64,000 nucleotides of DNA from an uncultured Oscillibacter sp. GTDB lineage: Bacteria; Bacillota; Clostridia; Oscillospirales; Oscillospiraceae. Under the pieces are notes generated by a model. It was given only the letters and a program-made list of their open reading frames with translations, was not told where the DNA came from and made no database searches. The position numbers and the translations under genes are program-made. The stretch is taken from positions 62,001-126,000 of the forward strand of contig CAJUMX010000007.1 of NCBI GenBank assembly GCA_910587705.1. The letters are read 5' to 3'. Position 1 is the first letter of the stretch. Each line of letters opens with the position of its first letter. Of this stretch, positions 27,183-35,110 are shown in pieces.

Positions 27183-27592
27183 TCGTCCTCATCCTCCCAA
27201 CCCTCTCGCACGTATTTCTCCAGAGAGATCCGGCCATTGGTCCGCTTCACGTTGTTCACGCTCTCTGCCCGACGGCGGCGCAGGTCCTCCTCTCTGAGCC
27301 GAAAGCCGTCCGCCAAGATGCCGGCCATCATATCCACCTCCACCGACTGCCTGAAGGACAGCGAGGAGAGACTGTCCTCCAGCTTCCCCAGCCGACCATC
27401 CACATAGGACTTCAAGGCTGTCGGGAGAAAATCTCCGGCATTATCAGCCTCCAAATAATCCAAGTAGAATCCGATTGCCTTTTCCGCCAGCTCATTCATG
27501 CTGCGGCATCCAGATTTCCTGTACGCTGTGTGCAGCCGATAGCTTGTCACCGGAGAAACCCGCAAACTCAGCCGCTCTTTTTCACTACCCAT
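27170..27592 (-). CDS. MobC-like mobilisation accessory protein
   Basis: A 140-residue DNA-binding-type protein. The ATG at 27592 follows GGAGG and gives MGSEKERLSLRVSPVTSYRL, a ribbon-helix-helix-like start as in MobC and similar relaxosome proteins. The rest is helical and charged, ending in an acidic tail. It lies between the candidate oriT and the relaxase gene, the standard place for a relaxosome accessory protein. It could also repress the mob genes. Confidence 0.75.
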   Translation of the reverse strand: MGSEKERLSLRVSPVTSYRLHTAYRKSGCRSMNELAEKAIGFYLDYLEADNAGDFLPTALKSYVDGRLGKLEDSLSSLSFRQSVEVDMMAGILADGFRLREEDLRRRRAESVNNVKRTNGRISLEKYVREGWEDEDEWQD

Positions 27593-27702
27593 AAAACCTC
27601 CAATTTTTGCCCCAAGACGCCGCTCAACCCCTTGCAAACAGCGATATTCATGGAATTTGACATCATGCCTCATTTCTGTCGCTCAAATAGACGCCACTTC
27701 TG

Positions 27703-27806
27703 ACCACTGGAAAACTCCCGTCAACTACCCGCACTGCGGGCAGAAGTCATTTGGCCGGGGGCCGCTTGCGGCGTCTGGTCTTTATCCTGCTTTTTCGACC
27801 GCCCGT
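27703..27806. other. Candidate origin of transfer (oriT), copy 1
   Basis: A non-coding block between the MobC-like gene and the HTH gene with two inverted repeats (CCCGCACTGCGGG and GCCGCTTGCGGC), a GGCCGGGGG stretch and CTTTATCCTGC. A second copy with the same order of motifs lies at 32585-32690, where most of the spacers differ but the motifs are kept. Location next to relaxosome genes and conservation support oriT; the nick site is not identified. Confidence 0.6.
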
Positions 27807-27892
27807 AAACGGACCTGTACTTGCGTGAGACATCCAGAGGGGTTACTCCCTTGCCTTTGGCAGCTGAATTGCACACGATGGCGCACAAGCGC

Positions 27893-28318
27893 TCACGCAG
27901 GGTGTTCCTTGATGGCTTCCAACTTCTTACCGACTCGCATTCGTTCCGTCGTCTCCTCCAGATGACGGAGTTGGCGCTGGTTGTAGAGGTCCACCGCATT
28001 TTGGATTGGCAGGATGGTGTAGCGAAGACTGCCGTTCCGCTTGCGTCCATCTTTTGTCATAATGGACGTAGGTTCGGTGATAATCAGTCCCCGTTCCTCC
28101 AGCTCTACAACGTACTTTCGCACTGTGTTGACGCTCATGCCCACTGATTTACCGATGTTGGTGTAGCTCGGGTAGCACTGGTACGTCTTTCGATCCTCGC
28201 AGTAGAGCAAATAGGAGTAGATCGCCAATGCACCGGGTGACAGGCCCAGCGAAAATATTTCATTCGGCAGAGGAAAGAATCTCTTCGCCGTCGGCTGCTT
28301 TACGCACTTCCAGAGCAT
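27893..28318 (-). CDS. Helix-turn-helix protein of element A (replication/regulatory type)
   Basis: A 141-residue protein with the opening KRFFPLPNEIFSLGLSPGALAIYSYLL and a winged helix (TNIGKSVGMSVNTVRKYVVEL, about 52-72), the form seen in RepA/DnaD-like and HTH_36 proteins of mobile elements. The start overlaps the excisionase stop by one base (TGATG). After its stop the reading continues in the +1 frame with a stretch also seen after the related gene at 32830 (RERLCAIV here, QRDSLCAAV there), so a frameshift or overlapping second product is possible. Confidence 0.8.
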   Translation of the reverse strand: MLWKCVKQPTAKRFFPLPNEIFSLGLSPGALAIYSYLLYCEDRKTYQCYPSYTNIGKSVGMSVNTVRKYVVELEERGLIITEPTSIMTKDGRKRNGSLRYTILPIQNAVDLYNQRQLRHLEETTERMRVGKKLEAIKEHPA

Positions 28319-28530
28319 CAGCCGTCACCTCCCTCTGTGTTCCGTTTCACCCACTGGATGAACTCCTCCTTTGGAACCACGATTCGGTTCCCGATTTTCA
28401 GAGTTGGAAAATCCTGTTGGTGTAATAACTCGTAGCCGCTGGACGGCGAGATACCCAGCACTTGAGCTACTAATTTTGCGTTGAGAAACAACGGCAGTTC
28501 ACCGTAGCTCTTGTACACCGACTCTTTCAT
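28318..28530 (-). CDS. Excisionase-like MerR-type HTH protein
   Basis: A 70-residue protein beginning MKESVYKSYGELPLFLNAKL, with helix-turn-helix AQVLGISPSSGYELLHQ and a wing KIGNRIVVPKEEFIQWV. This is the excisionase/helix_turn_helix_17 form that steers tyrosine integrases toward excision. It is the first gene of the leftward set of element A and overlaps the next gene by one base. An AT-rich promoter region lies at 28531-28684, shared with the divergent DUF6076-like gene. Confidence 0.85.
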   Translation of the reverse strand: MKESVYKSYGELPLFLNAKLVAQVLGISPSSGYELLHQQDFPTLKIGNRIVVPKEEFIQWVKRNTEGGDG

Positions 28531-28684
28531 TTTGTCACCTCCGTCATAAAAAAGTTTTCTGGTGGTTGACTTTCATATCGTATTTATCGTATAGTCTACT
28601 TGAGACTCTTGCAGTGTAACATAGCAGAGAAGAGTTGTCAATAGCTATTATTTTATTTTATTGTCTATTTCGGAGGAGCTGCTC

Positions 28685-29437
28685 ATGAACATTACCAATT
28701 TAACTTTTCCGCTGACCGTAGATTTCAGCGGCGGCAAATATTGGCTCAATGGAAGAGGCCCTTATCAGTGCGGAGAAGCGGCAACAGCTTTTTTCGCCGG
28801 AGAGATCGACTGTGAACCAGCTGGTGATTCTTCACGCTTAACGCAGGAGTTGGAGACGGTACTCAAAACGTTCGGTAGCTATCTTTTCCCCTGTGCCGAG
28901 GAACAGGAAACTGTAAATGACTTGTATCAGCAGTTAAAGCAGAGTGTGGCAACCTGTTCCATCAACTACGACTTTCTTCCACTCAAAGGTTCCATCGTTC
29001 TGACAGAGCGGTACACGTTTCCCACCCTGCGCGATTTCCTCTACGTCGAACTGGGCCGGGCCATCCTCCACGGTAACGCGCCCAGGCAGTGCCGCTTATG
29101 CGGCGGCTGGTTCCTCCACAAGCAAGGAGACCGAGCGATCTACTGTGAGCGCACCGCTCCTGGTGAGACAGAGAAAACTTGCCGGGAGATTGGAGCGCGG
29201 GCGGTCTTTGAGAAAAAGCTCCAGGATGAAGACACCTGGAAGCTCTACAAGCGGGCCTACAAAAAGTACTACGCCCGGTACATGAAGGGCAACATGAGCG
29301 AGGCCGCATTCAAGGCCTGGGGAAAACAGGCCGCGGCGGAGCGGGACGCCGCCCTCGAGCAGCTGAACGCAACGGCGGACGCCGCGCTGCGCGCGTCGAT
29401 TACCCAGAAGCTGAAAGAGGATCTGAACCGGCTTTGA
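28685..29437 (+). CDS. DUF6076-like zinc-binding element protein
   Basis: A 250-residue protein, the only rightward gene in the element region. The ATG at 28685 has CGGAGGAG eight bases upstream. Residues about 130-180 hold a Cys cluster (CRLCGGWFLHKQ, YCER, KTCREIGAR) that could bind zinc, followed by a helical basic tail. I recall this arrangement as DUF6076 from Clostridia mobile elements. It is divergent from the excisionase operon. Role unknown; DNA-binding regulator is possible. Confidence 0.75.
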   Translation: MNITNLTFPLTVDFSGGKYWLNGRGPYQCGEAATAFFAGEIDCEPAGDSSRLTQELETVLKTFGSYLFPCAEEQETVNDLYQQLKQSVATCSINYDFLPLKGSIVLTERYTFPTLRDFLYVELGRAILHGNAPRQCRLCGGWFLHKQGDRAIYCERTAPGETEKTCREIGARAVFEKKLQDEDTWKLYKRAYKKYYARYMKGNMSEAAFKAWGKQAAAERDAALEQLNATADAALRASITQKLKEDLNRL

Positions 29438-29440
29438 ATA

Positions 29441-29482
29441 AAAAAACCTGGGATCGATTCGTGGTGAACCGGTCCCAGGCTT
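29441..29482 (+). terminator. Hairpin after the DUF6076-like gene
   Basis: CCTGGGATCG ... CGGTCCCAGG preceded by an A run, 4 bases after the stop at 29437. The gap to the next gene (29438-29684) holds only this and the hairpin at 29650. Confidence 0.65.
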
Positions 29483-29649
29483 ACTCTTTGTCTGTACCAG
29501 CGCACACGCTGCTCTGAGGATAAGGGCTGATTTATGGCCTTGAAAATCTCCATTATCTGTTTCAAACCTGCCATTCTCGTGACAATTTCTGCTTGCTTGG
29601 TACGGCCGGGTACTCCTTGACCACATATTTGCCCACAGACAGAGAAAAA

Positions 29650-29680
29650 CTGGCCCACCGGAGTGTCCTGGTGGGCCGCA
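29650..29680 (-). terminator. Terminator after the tandem integrases
   Basis: GGCCCACCGG-AGTG-TCCTGGTGGGCC with a T run on the minus strand, directly downstream of the integrase stop at 29685. Confidence 0.75.
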
Positions 29681-29684
29681 GTTC

Positions 29685-31118
29685 TCAGCTTGCTCTATTC
29701 TCTGCCCTCAGCCGCTCCTTTTCGGCGGCTACCTCCGTTTTCATCTCGGTTATCATTACTGCCAGCAACTTTTCACATTCCTCTTCTGTGTCTGCGTAGA
29801 TGTCTCGGGTGCTCTTTGTTCCATCGGGCCAAGTCACCGTGTACCTTCCGTTCCAGCGCCCACTTTTGGTCTGCCCCAAGTATCCACTGCCCCAGTAGCG
29901 GCGCTTGCCCCGCTTGGGTTTGAAATCTGTCATGGTGCGGCTGGCTACAGCCTGGGGATTCTCTGCAGAAATCTCTACTTTACCAACGCCCTGGTCGATT
30001 TTAGCGGCGGCTTGCCTCTGCATATCGCTTGTGACATGGGCGTAAACGTTCAGCGTAGTGGCGCTGGAGACGTGACCGATGACGGTGGACAGGGTCTTCA
30101 CATCCATCCCATGCTCCAGAGCGTTAGTGGCGAATACATGACGCAGGTCGTGGAAGCGAACCTTTTTGCACCCAGCATGCGATAGGATTTTACTCAGCCT
30201 GTGGCTGGCGGCTGCTGGAGCCAGCGGAGCGTCCTCCTTTTTGGGCGAGGGGAACATCCATCGGGAGGAGACGGTTTTCTTGTACTCCTTCAGCGCCTCG
30301 ACCACAGGCGGGGGAAGAATCACGGTTCGGATAGATGCCTTGGTCTTGGGTTCCTGGATCAGCAGTTCCTCTTTGGTTCGATAGGCCTGCCGCTCGATCC
30401 GCAGCTCGCCGGTCTTGAAGTTCAGATCGTCCCACTGGAGCGCCATCAGTTCTCCCACGCGAAGTCCAGTGGTCAGTTCCAGCAGAAACACCTCGTAGTA
30501 GCCTTCGTCTTTGGCCTGGATGAGCAGTCTTTGCAGCTCCTCCCTGGTAAGCAGCTGCATTTCCTTCCGTCTGATTGGCGGAGCCCTGCATTCCTCAATT
30601 GGATTCTTTACGATCAATCGCTCTGTCACAGCTTTTTCCAACGCCCTGCGGCAGAGACTGTGACAGTTGCGCACCATATTGTCCGAGAGACCACCGCCTC
30701 TGGTTTCTCTATGTAGCGTACGTCCATCCTTTCTCATCCAGTTGAAGAACCGCTGGAGGTCATTCATCGTTAACTTGTTCAGAGGAACACTGCCTAATTT
30801 GGGGCGGATGTAGAGCCGGATAAAGTCCTCATAGGATCGCTGGGAACTGGGGCGGAGCATTGGCTTGCTGTAGTTTTCGTACCAGAATTCCACCCACTCG
30901 CCAAAGAGCATATCTGCTTTGATCTTGACAGCGGTTGCGGGAGCCACGGACTCTTTCAGCGATTCCAGTTTCGCCACGCACTCCGTCTTGGCCTTGGCCA
31001 GGACATTTTTTGTTTTGGGCAGACCCTTGTCATCATAGCCAATGACTACCCGGCCCTCCCAGCGGCCGTCCTTTCTCAGCCGGACAGTACCCTCGCCGCT
31101 TTTGCGCTTTCTTCCCAT
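29685..31118 (-). CDS. Tyrosine integrase B1 with an extra C-terminal arm-like domain
   Basis: A 477-residue tyrosine recombinase, about 90 residues longer than its relatives. ATG 31118 follows GAGAGGAG and opens MGRKRKSGEGTVRLRKDGRW, an arm-binding domain; the frame runs on upstream only because it overlaps the next integrase. Catalytic residues are Arg in TTGLRVGELMALQW, HDLRHVFAT, IGHVSS and Tyr in TLNVYAHV. After residue 385 a tail contains GYLGQTKSGRWNGRYTVTW and a TEEECEKLL helix, echoing the N-terminal arm domain, so the protein seems to carry arm-like domains at both ends. It overlaps integrase B2 by 43 bases. Confidence 0.9.
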   Translation of the reverse strand: MGRKRKSGEGTVRLRKDGRWEGRVVIGYDDKGLPKTKNVLAKAKTECVAKLESLKESVAPATAVKIKADMLFGEWVEFWYENYSKPMLRPSSQRSYEDFIRLYIRPKLGSVPLNKLTMNDLQRFFNWMRKDGRTLHRETRGGGLSDNMVRNCHSLCRRALEKAVTERLIVKNPIEECRAPPIRRKEMQLLTREELQRLLIQAKDEGYYEVFLLELTTGLRVGELMALQWDDLNFKTGELRIERQAYRTKEELLIQEPKTKASIRTVILPPPVVEALKEYKKTVSSRWMFPSPKKEDAPLAPAAASHRLSKILSHAGCKKVRFHDLRHVFATNALEHGMDVKTLSTVIGHVSSATTLNVYAHVTSDMQRQAAAKIDQGVGKVEISAENPQAVASRTMTDFKPKRGKRRYWGSGYLGQTKSGRWNGRYTVTWPDGTKSTRDIYADTEEECEKLLAVMITEMKTEVAAEKERLRAENRAS

Positions 31119-32245
31119 GGTTTCAACTCCTCTCCGAAAATGTCTGTCAAGAAATCTCCTACCACTTCCGAGGCTCGCTTCTGCATATCGCCGGTGGTAT
31201 GAGTGTAGGTATCCAGGGTGAACGCCGCCCTGGTGTGGCCCAGGATACTGGACAGGGTTTTCACGTCCACACCTGATGCCAGAGCGTGAGTTGCGAAGGT
31301 GTGACGCAAGTCGTGGAAGCGAATGTTCGGAAGGCCGGCCTGCTTCAGCAGGACCTTCAACCGGCGGTATGCTGAGCCAGGATTGGTGGGCTGTTCCGGC
31401 TTCAGGGGGTTGGGGAATATCCACTCGGTCAGTGCAAACTTTTTTCGCTCATCGAGAACCCGCACCGTACTGGCTGGCAGTACGATCTTTCGAGTGCCTG
31501 AGCTGGTCTTGGTATCCCCAGCAGTCAGCCCACCGCCAGCTTCCTGGTAGACGGTGCGGCAGACCTTCAGCGTGCTGGCAACCTCATCGAAGTCCTCCCA
31601 CTTGAGTCCGCAGATCTCACCCCGGCGCAGACCTGTGGTCAGCTCGGTGTAGAAGAAGTCACACCAGATTTCATCCTCCGCGATGACCTTCATAAACATA
31701 TCCAGCTGATCGTCTGTCAGGATTTGTTTCGCTCCATAGCTGAACTTGGGAGCGATAATCTGTTCGGTTGGATTGCTGGTGATCAGGTGAGCCTGCTGCG
31801 CCGCTTTCAGTACGCCGTGGAGCGTAGTGTGGATGCGGCGCACTGTACCACTGGCCAGACAATCGCTCAGCGTTTTGTAGAACCGCTGGATGTCTTTCGG
31901 TGTGATTCGGGCCAGCTGTTTATCACCCAGGCTGGGGCGGATGTGGTTCTCGATGTAGCTGCGGTAGTTCTTCAGCGTGTTGGGCCTCAGAGTATCCGCC
32001 ATATTCTCCAGCCACTGATCCAGCCACTCCGAGAGCGTCATCTTGCTCCGCTCTGTAAGGTCAGCCCCCTGGTAGCTGTCGATGTGCTGGCGGAGTTTCG
32101 CGGACAGTTCTTTCTGCGTGGGAGCGTAGACGTAGCGGAAGATGGAGTCGCCGTTTTCTTTATGCCCTACTACGATGCGGCCCTCCCAGCGCCCGTCCTC
32201 CCGCTTGCGTACCATGCCGTCACCGGACGGTCTGCGCTTTGCCAT
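31076..32245 (-). CDS. Tyrosine integrase B2
   Basis: A 389-residue tyrosine recombinase. ATG 32245 has AAAGGAG eight bases upstream and gives MAKRRPSGDGMVRKREDGRW. The core-binding domain covers about 70-165 (TLRPNTLKNYRSYIENHIRP). Catalytic residues are Arg in TTGLRRGEICGLKW, HDLRHTFATHAL, LGHTRA and Tyr in TLDTYTHT. Its stop lies inside the next integrase gene, so both are made from one message. The two share the same architecture but differ throughout, so this is an old pair rather than a fresh duplication. Confidence 0.92.
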   Translation of the reverse strand: MAKRRPSGDGMVRKREDGRWEGRIVVGHKENGDSIFRYVYAPTQKELSAKLRQHIDSYQGADLTERSKMTLSEWLDQWLENMADTLRPNTLKNYRSYIENHIRPSLGDKQLARITPKDIQRFYKTLSDCLASGTVRRIHTTLHGVLKAAQQAHLITSNPTEQIIAPKFSYGAKQILTDDQLDMFMKVIAEDEIWCDFFYTELTTGLRRGEICGLKWEDFDEVASTLKVCRTVYQEAGGGLTAGDTKTSSGTRKIVLPASTVRVLDERKKFALTEWIFPNPLKPEQPTNPGSAYRRLKVLLKQAGLPNIRFHDLRHTFATHALASGVDVKTLSSILGHTRAAFTLDTYTHTTGDMQKRASEVVGDFLTDIFGEELKPWEESAKAARVLSG

Positions 32246-32330
32246 GAGTATCATCTCCTTTCTCCGATTCTGCAACACCAACACATACCACACTTTGCGG
32301 AAGATAGCTACTACTTTTTTCGAGGACTTT

Positions 32331-32360
32331 TATTCTTTGTTTTGCGGCGCAAAATCTGCG
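32331..32360. repeat. Dispersed boundary repeat, weak copy
   Basis: TATTCTTTGTTTTGCGGCGC followed by AAAATCTGCG resembles the exact copies at 50551 and 57482 in the TTCTTTGTTT and GCGGCGCA parts. Match is by eye. It lies just upstream of integrase B2 in the 584-base gap 32246-32829. Confidence 0.35.
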
Positions 32361-32377
32361 TATACCCCCGCCTGAAT

Positions 32378-32395
32378 CCGCCAACATTGTGGCGG
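32378..32395. repeat. Inverted repeat upstream of integrase B2
   Basis: CCGCCA-ACATTG-TGGCGG, six-base arms, followed by two direct copies of TGACCCCCG at about 32419 and 32448. It could bind a recombinase or regulator. Confidence 0.4.
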
Positions 32396-32584
32396 CTGTA
32401 AGGGCAGAGGAAAAACTGACCCCCGACTTGCCCCCAGGGGGTGAAAAATGACCCCCGCACCGATTCCCGCAAAATTTCTGAAAACCACCTGTGACAGCCA
32501 CCTTGCGGAATGCTGAAATCAGGCGATTCTCTCCCTGATTTTTCAATTTCTGACCACCTGTCCCGGCAAAAAGTTGCAATTCCG

Positions 32585-32690
32585 GCCACCTATGGAAAAG
32601 CTCCGACCCGCTCTGCGGGGCGGTGTGGCTGGCCGGGGGGCGCGTAAGCGACCCCCGGCCTTTATCCTGCACATTTTTCGACCCCCCGGT
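32585..32690. other. Candidate oriT, copy 2 (no relaxase gene nearby)
   Basis: This block repeats the motif order of 27703-27806: a GGAAAAG box, CCCGCTCTGCGGG inverted repeat, GGCCGGGGG, a GCGTAAGCG hairpin core, CTTTATCCTGC and TTTTTCGACC. Element B has no relaxase, so if functional this site would depend on the relaxase of element A or another helper. Confidence 0.55.
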
Positions 32691-32829
32691 TCACCTGCCA
32701 CTTTCGGTTGCGCTGAATTCGTTGGATGGTACACACCGGCCACACGCTTTTGACATGGCGGCGTCTGCGGTGAGGGGCGACTTGTTACCCTCCTGACACC
32801 AGCGAGGCCGCACAGCGGCGCACAGGCTG

Positions 32830-33369
32830 TCACGCTGAGTGCGCACTGTTGCTGCGGAGAGCGAGTGCCTTTGCGACTCGCTGACGTTCAGCCGCCGTGT
32901 CCATCTGCGCCAGCTGTTGTTCATAGAACCGGTCGAGGGCCAATTGGATGGGACGGATGGTGTAGAGCAAACTGCCGTTGCGCTTCAGACCATCCCTGGT
33001 GGTGACCGTCGTGCTCTCTGTACTGATGAGTTGGTGATCTTCCAACTCACACACATACTTGCGGACAGTGTTGGCGCTCATCCTCACCGCTCTGCCAATG
33101 GTCCTGTAGCTGGGCCAGCACTGGTAGGTGCTTCGGTTCTCACAGCAGAGCAGGTAGGAGTAAACCGCCAGTGCGCCGGGTGACAGGCCCAGCAGGAATA
33201 TCTCGTTAGGCAGCTGGAAGTAGTTCTTGATTGGATCACGCTTGGGCCACGGTGTGTACTTCACTCCGCACCTCCCTGGGTGTGCCGAGACGCCCAGCAC
33301 CTTCGCTACCGTTGCCGCATTCAGGAACAGCGGCAGTTCATCGTAGCTCTTGTAGCTGGATTCTTTCAT
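32830..33369 (-). CDS. Excisionase-HTH fusion created by internal deletion
   Basis: A 179-residue hybrid. Residues 1-29 (MKESSYKSYDELPLFLNAAT and following) match the excisionase of element A, ending in KVLGVSA; the sequence then jumps to KYTPWPKRDPIKNYFQLPNE and continues as the HTH protein (YRTIGRAVRMSANTVRKYV). In element A these are two genes joined by TGATG. Here about 40 excisionase codons are missing and the DNA around GGGAGGTG...TGA that ends the intact excisionase gene is read through in frame. The excisionase part lacks its recognition helix and wing, so only the HTH half can work. The start at 33369 is chosen by homology; a longer frame reaches 33516. Confidence 0.75.
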   Translation of the reverse strand: MKESSYKSYDELPLFLNAATVAKVLGVSAHPGRCGVKYTPWPKRDPIKNYFQLPNEIFLLGLSPGALAVYSYLLCCENRSTYQCWPSYRTIGRAVRMSANTVRKYVCELEDHQLISTESTTVTTRDGLKRNGSLLYTIRPIQLALDRFYEQQLAQMDTAAERQRVAKALALRSNSAHSA

Positions 33370-33512
33370 GTTGTACTTGCCCACCCTTTCTGTTGAGTCA
33401 GTTTTTCCTCTGCCCTTATGCGCTGACTCCCTCATCCATCTACCACAACCTCCAGAGTCCAAAAACGACATTTTATTTTTCATGTGCTGAAAAATTTTTG
33501 CTGTATAAAAAC

Positions 33513-33542
33513 TCACCCGCCAGAACTAAGTCTGACGGGTGA
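33513..33542 (-). terminator. Terminator after the ECF/membrane protein operon
   Basis: TCACCCG-CCAGAACTAAGTCTGA-CGGGTGA, with a T run on the minus strand, 90 bases downstream of the stop at 33632. Confidence 0.7.
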
Positions 33543-33631
33543 TCGTAACGGAAGATGTTGGGGCTGATGACGAACTGTTCCATATGAGTAGGAACGGGGC
33601 TGTGCGTTTTCATTCAGAACGCTGAACGATC

Positions 33632-35110
33632 TCAATACTTTCCGGGATCATACTGTCCTTCCGGAGCAAGCTGGCCCTCGGAGGTCCATTGGTACATCCG
33701 CCACTGCCAGCTGGGTGGGTGGAAACCGGAGGCCAGCAGTTCAGACGGCAGGGTGTAGGGGTACTGCCAGCAACTGCGCTTGTGGGCGGCAGTCACGGAA
33801 AAATTGTATAGCGAGACGGTCTCCGGAAGAGCGGGCGTCGCCTCCCAGAACAGGAAACCCTCTGTGGGGCCGCTGACATCCTCCGGCAGAGAGAAGTTGG
33901 CGTAATAGCAGGGCGTTCCGGCGTTGTCCGTGTCAAACCGGAAGTTCAGCGGCATGGTATAAGCGTTCCCGGCGCTGTCCTGCCACTTCAGCACCCCGTC
34001 CGGCTGGGTGGTGCGGTGGGTGACACCGTGATAGTCCTGGGCGATCTGGACGCCCTCCATATAGCCGCCGGACGCCTCATTGGGATTCCAGCGCAGATAG
34101 GCCAAGTAGACCGTGCGGAACCCGTATTTTTCGTCCCGCACCGGAACCTCCACAGTGACAATGCTGGGCATCCCGTCAGGAAGGTCGCTTTCGTCATTGC
34201 GATACCCCTCCTTTTTCAGCCCGTAGGCCCCCTCAAACCGGGCCAGCTCGCTGTCGTCCAGCCGGCTCAAAATGTCCTCCGGGAAGTCAAGCTCCAGCAG
34301 TTCAGAACGGAGAGGAGAATCGCTGGCAGTTGTACCATATACCTGCGTCTGAACATCGGCGGGAAGGCGGGAGAACAGCAGCGGCAGGGCGGCGATGATC
34401 AGGAGGTGGAGGCCCAGCCATACCCCCAGGGCCAGCCCGTTGGAGACGGCCATAGGAGCGGGCTGCATGGTATAGCCTGCCTGATCCAGACTTTTGCCAA
34501 TTCTGCGCAGGCTCAGGATCAAACAGACCCACAGAATCAGGATGGGTCCTACCAACAGCAATCCCTTCAACCCAATGAGGGCTATAGGGATCAGCAGGGC
34601 CTCCAGGATGACCAGCCCCCCAGCGGCAGCGGTACGGGGCTTCTGTCCGGCTTGATGGAATACCCCCTTCAATCCCTGCCACAGTCCGCCGACCGCAAAG
34701 ACCAGAACCAGCTGAATCAAAACAGTCCACAGCGCATAGTAGAGAGGTACCGGGCCGGTAGTGGTGTTCCACTCCTGGCCGATCAGACTGGCAAGCCAGT
34801 GATCCAGGGGCGTGGCCCGGAGCAGTATAACGGTCAAACGCAGCACGGCGTACAGAGTGGCGCAGGCATAGGCGAAGCGGAACCCGCCGTTCTCCCGCCG
34901 CAGAGGGGCCAGGCCCAGCCACAGCAGCGCCGTTCCAACCGCCGGCAGGATGATGTTCAAACCGAAAAAGTTGAGGGTGATGGTAATAAGCGCCAGCCCC
35001 CAGCAGATTTGACCGATGGGCTTTTTCCAGGGACGGGGCGGCGCCAGTTCGGACAGCTCCGGCGGCAGCTGGGCGGAGCCTTCATAGAGCAGACGGTCAA
35101 ATTCATCCAT
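33632..35110 (-). CDS. Multi-pass membrane protein, probable partner of the ECF sigma factor
   Basis: A 492-residue protein with a short cytoplasmic N-terminus (about 35 residues), seven or eight membrane segments up to about residue 255 and a large soluble C-terminal half rich in Tyr and Trp. The N-terminus (MDEFDRLLYEGSAQLP) resembles the cytoplasmic face of anti-sigma-type sensors. It overlaps the sigma-factor stop by 8 bases, the usual arrangement for a sigma/anti-sigma pair. I do not recognise the family; the sensory role is inferred. Confidence 0.7.
   Translation of the reverse strand: MDEFDRLLYEGSAQLPPELSELAPPRPWKKPIGQICWGLALITITLNFFGLNIILPAVGTALLWLGLAPLRRENGGFRFAYACATLYAVLRLTVILLRATPLDHWLASLIGQEWNTTTGPVPLYYALWTVLIQLVLVFAVGGLWQGLKGVFHQAGQKPRTAAAGGLVILEALLIPIALIGLKGLLLVGPILILWVCLILSLRRIGKSLDQAGYTMQPAPMAVSNGLALGVWLGLHLLIIAALPLLFSRLPADVQTQVYGTTASDSPLRSELLELDFPEDILSRLDDSELARFEGAYGLKKEGYRNDESDLPDGMPSIVTVEVPVRDEKYGFRTVYLAYLRWNPNEASGGYMEGVQIAQDYHGVTHRTTQPDGVLKWQDSAGNAYTMPLNFRFDTDNAGTPCYYANFSLPEDVSGPTEGFLFWEATPALPETVSLYNFSVTAAHKRSCWQYPYTLPSELLASGFHPPSWQWRMYQWTSEGQLAPEGQYDPGKY

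Larger units (their letters stand above)
20707..28684. mobile_element. Integrative mobilizable element A next to tRNA-Pro
   Basis: A leftward gene set: excisionase, HTH protein, candidate oriT, MobC-like protein, relaxase, small protein, tyrosine integrase, then a cargo pair (putative toxin and partner) next to the tRNA. No type IV secretion genes are present, so it would be mobilised by a helper. A fragment of a second integrase 3-prime end lies between cargo and tRNA. I could not find a repeat of the tRNA 3-prime end elsewhere in the window, so the outer limit is uncertain; the left limit is inferred from the tRNA. Confidence 0.7.
29685..33369. mobile_element. Degenerate element B related to element A
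   Basis: The order HTH/excisionase fusion, oriT-like block, two integrases mirrors element A, but the relaxase, MobC-like and small-protein genes are absent. The DUF6076-like gene at 28685 may belong to it. No ends could be fixed; an imperfect inverted repeat at 32378 and a dispersed repeat at 32331 are nearby. Confidence 0.55.

Noticed and set aside
32340..32700. CRISPR array suggested by several short repeats
   Set aside because: Repeats are few, uneven in length and spacing, and no cas genes are present; the same holds for the rest of the window.
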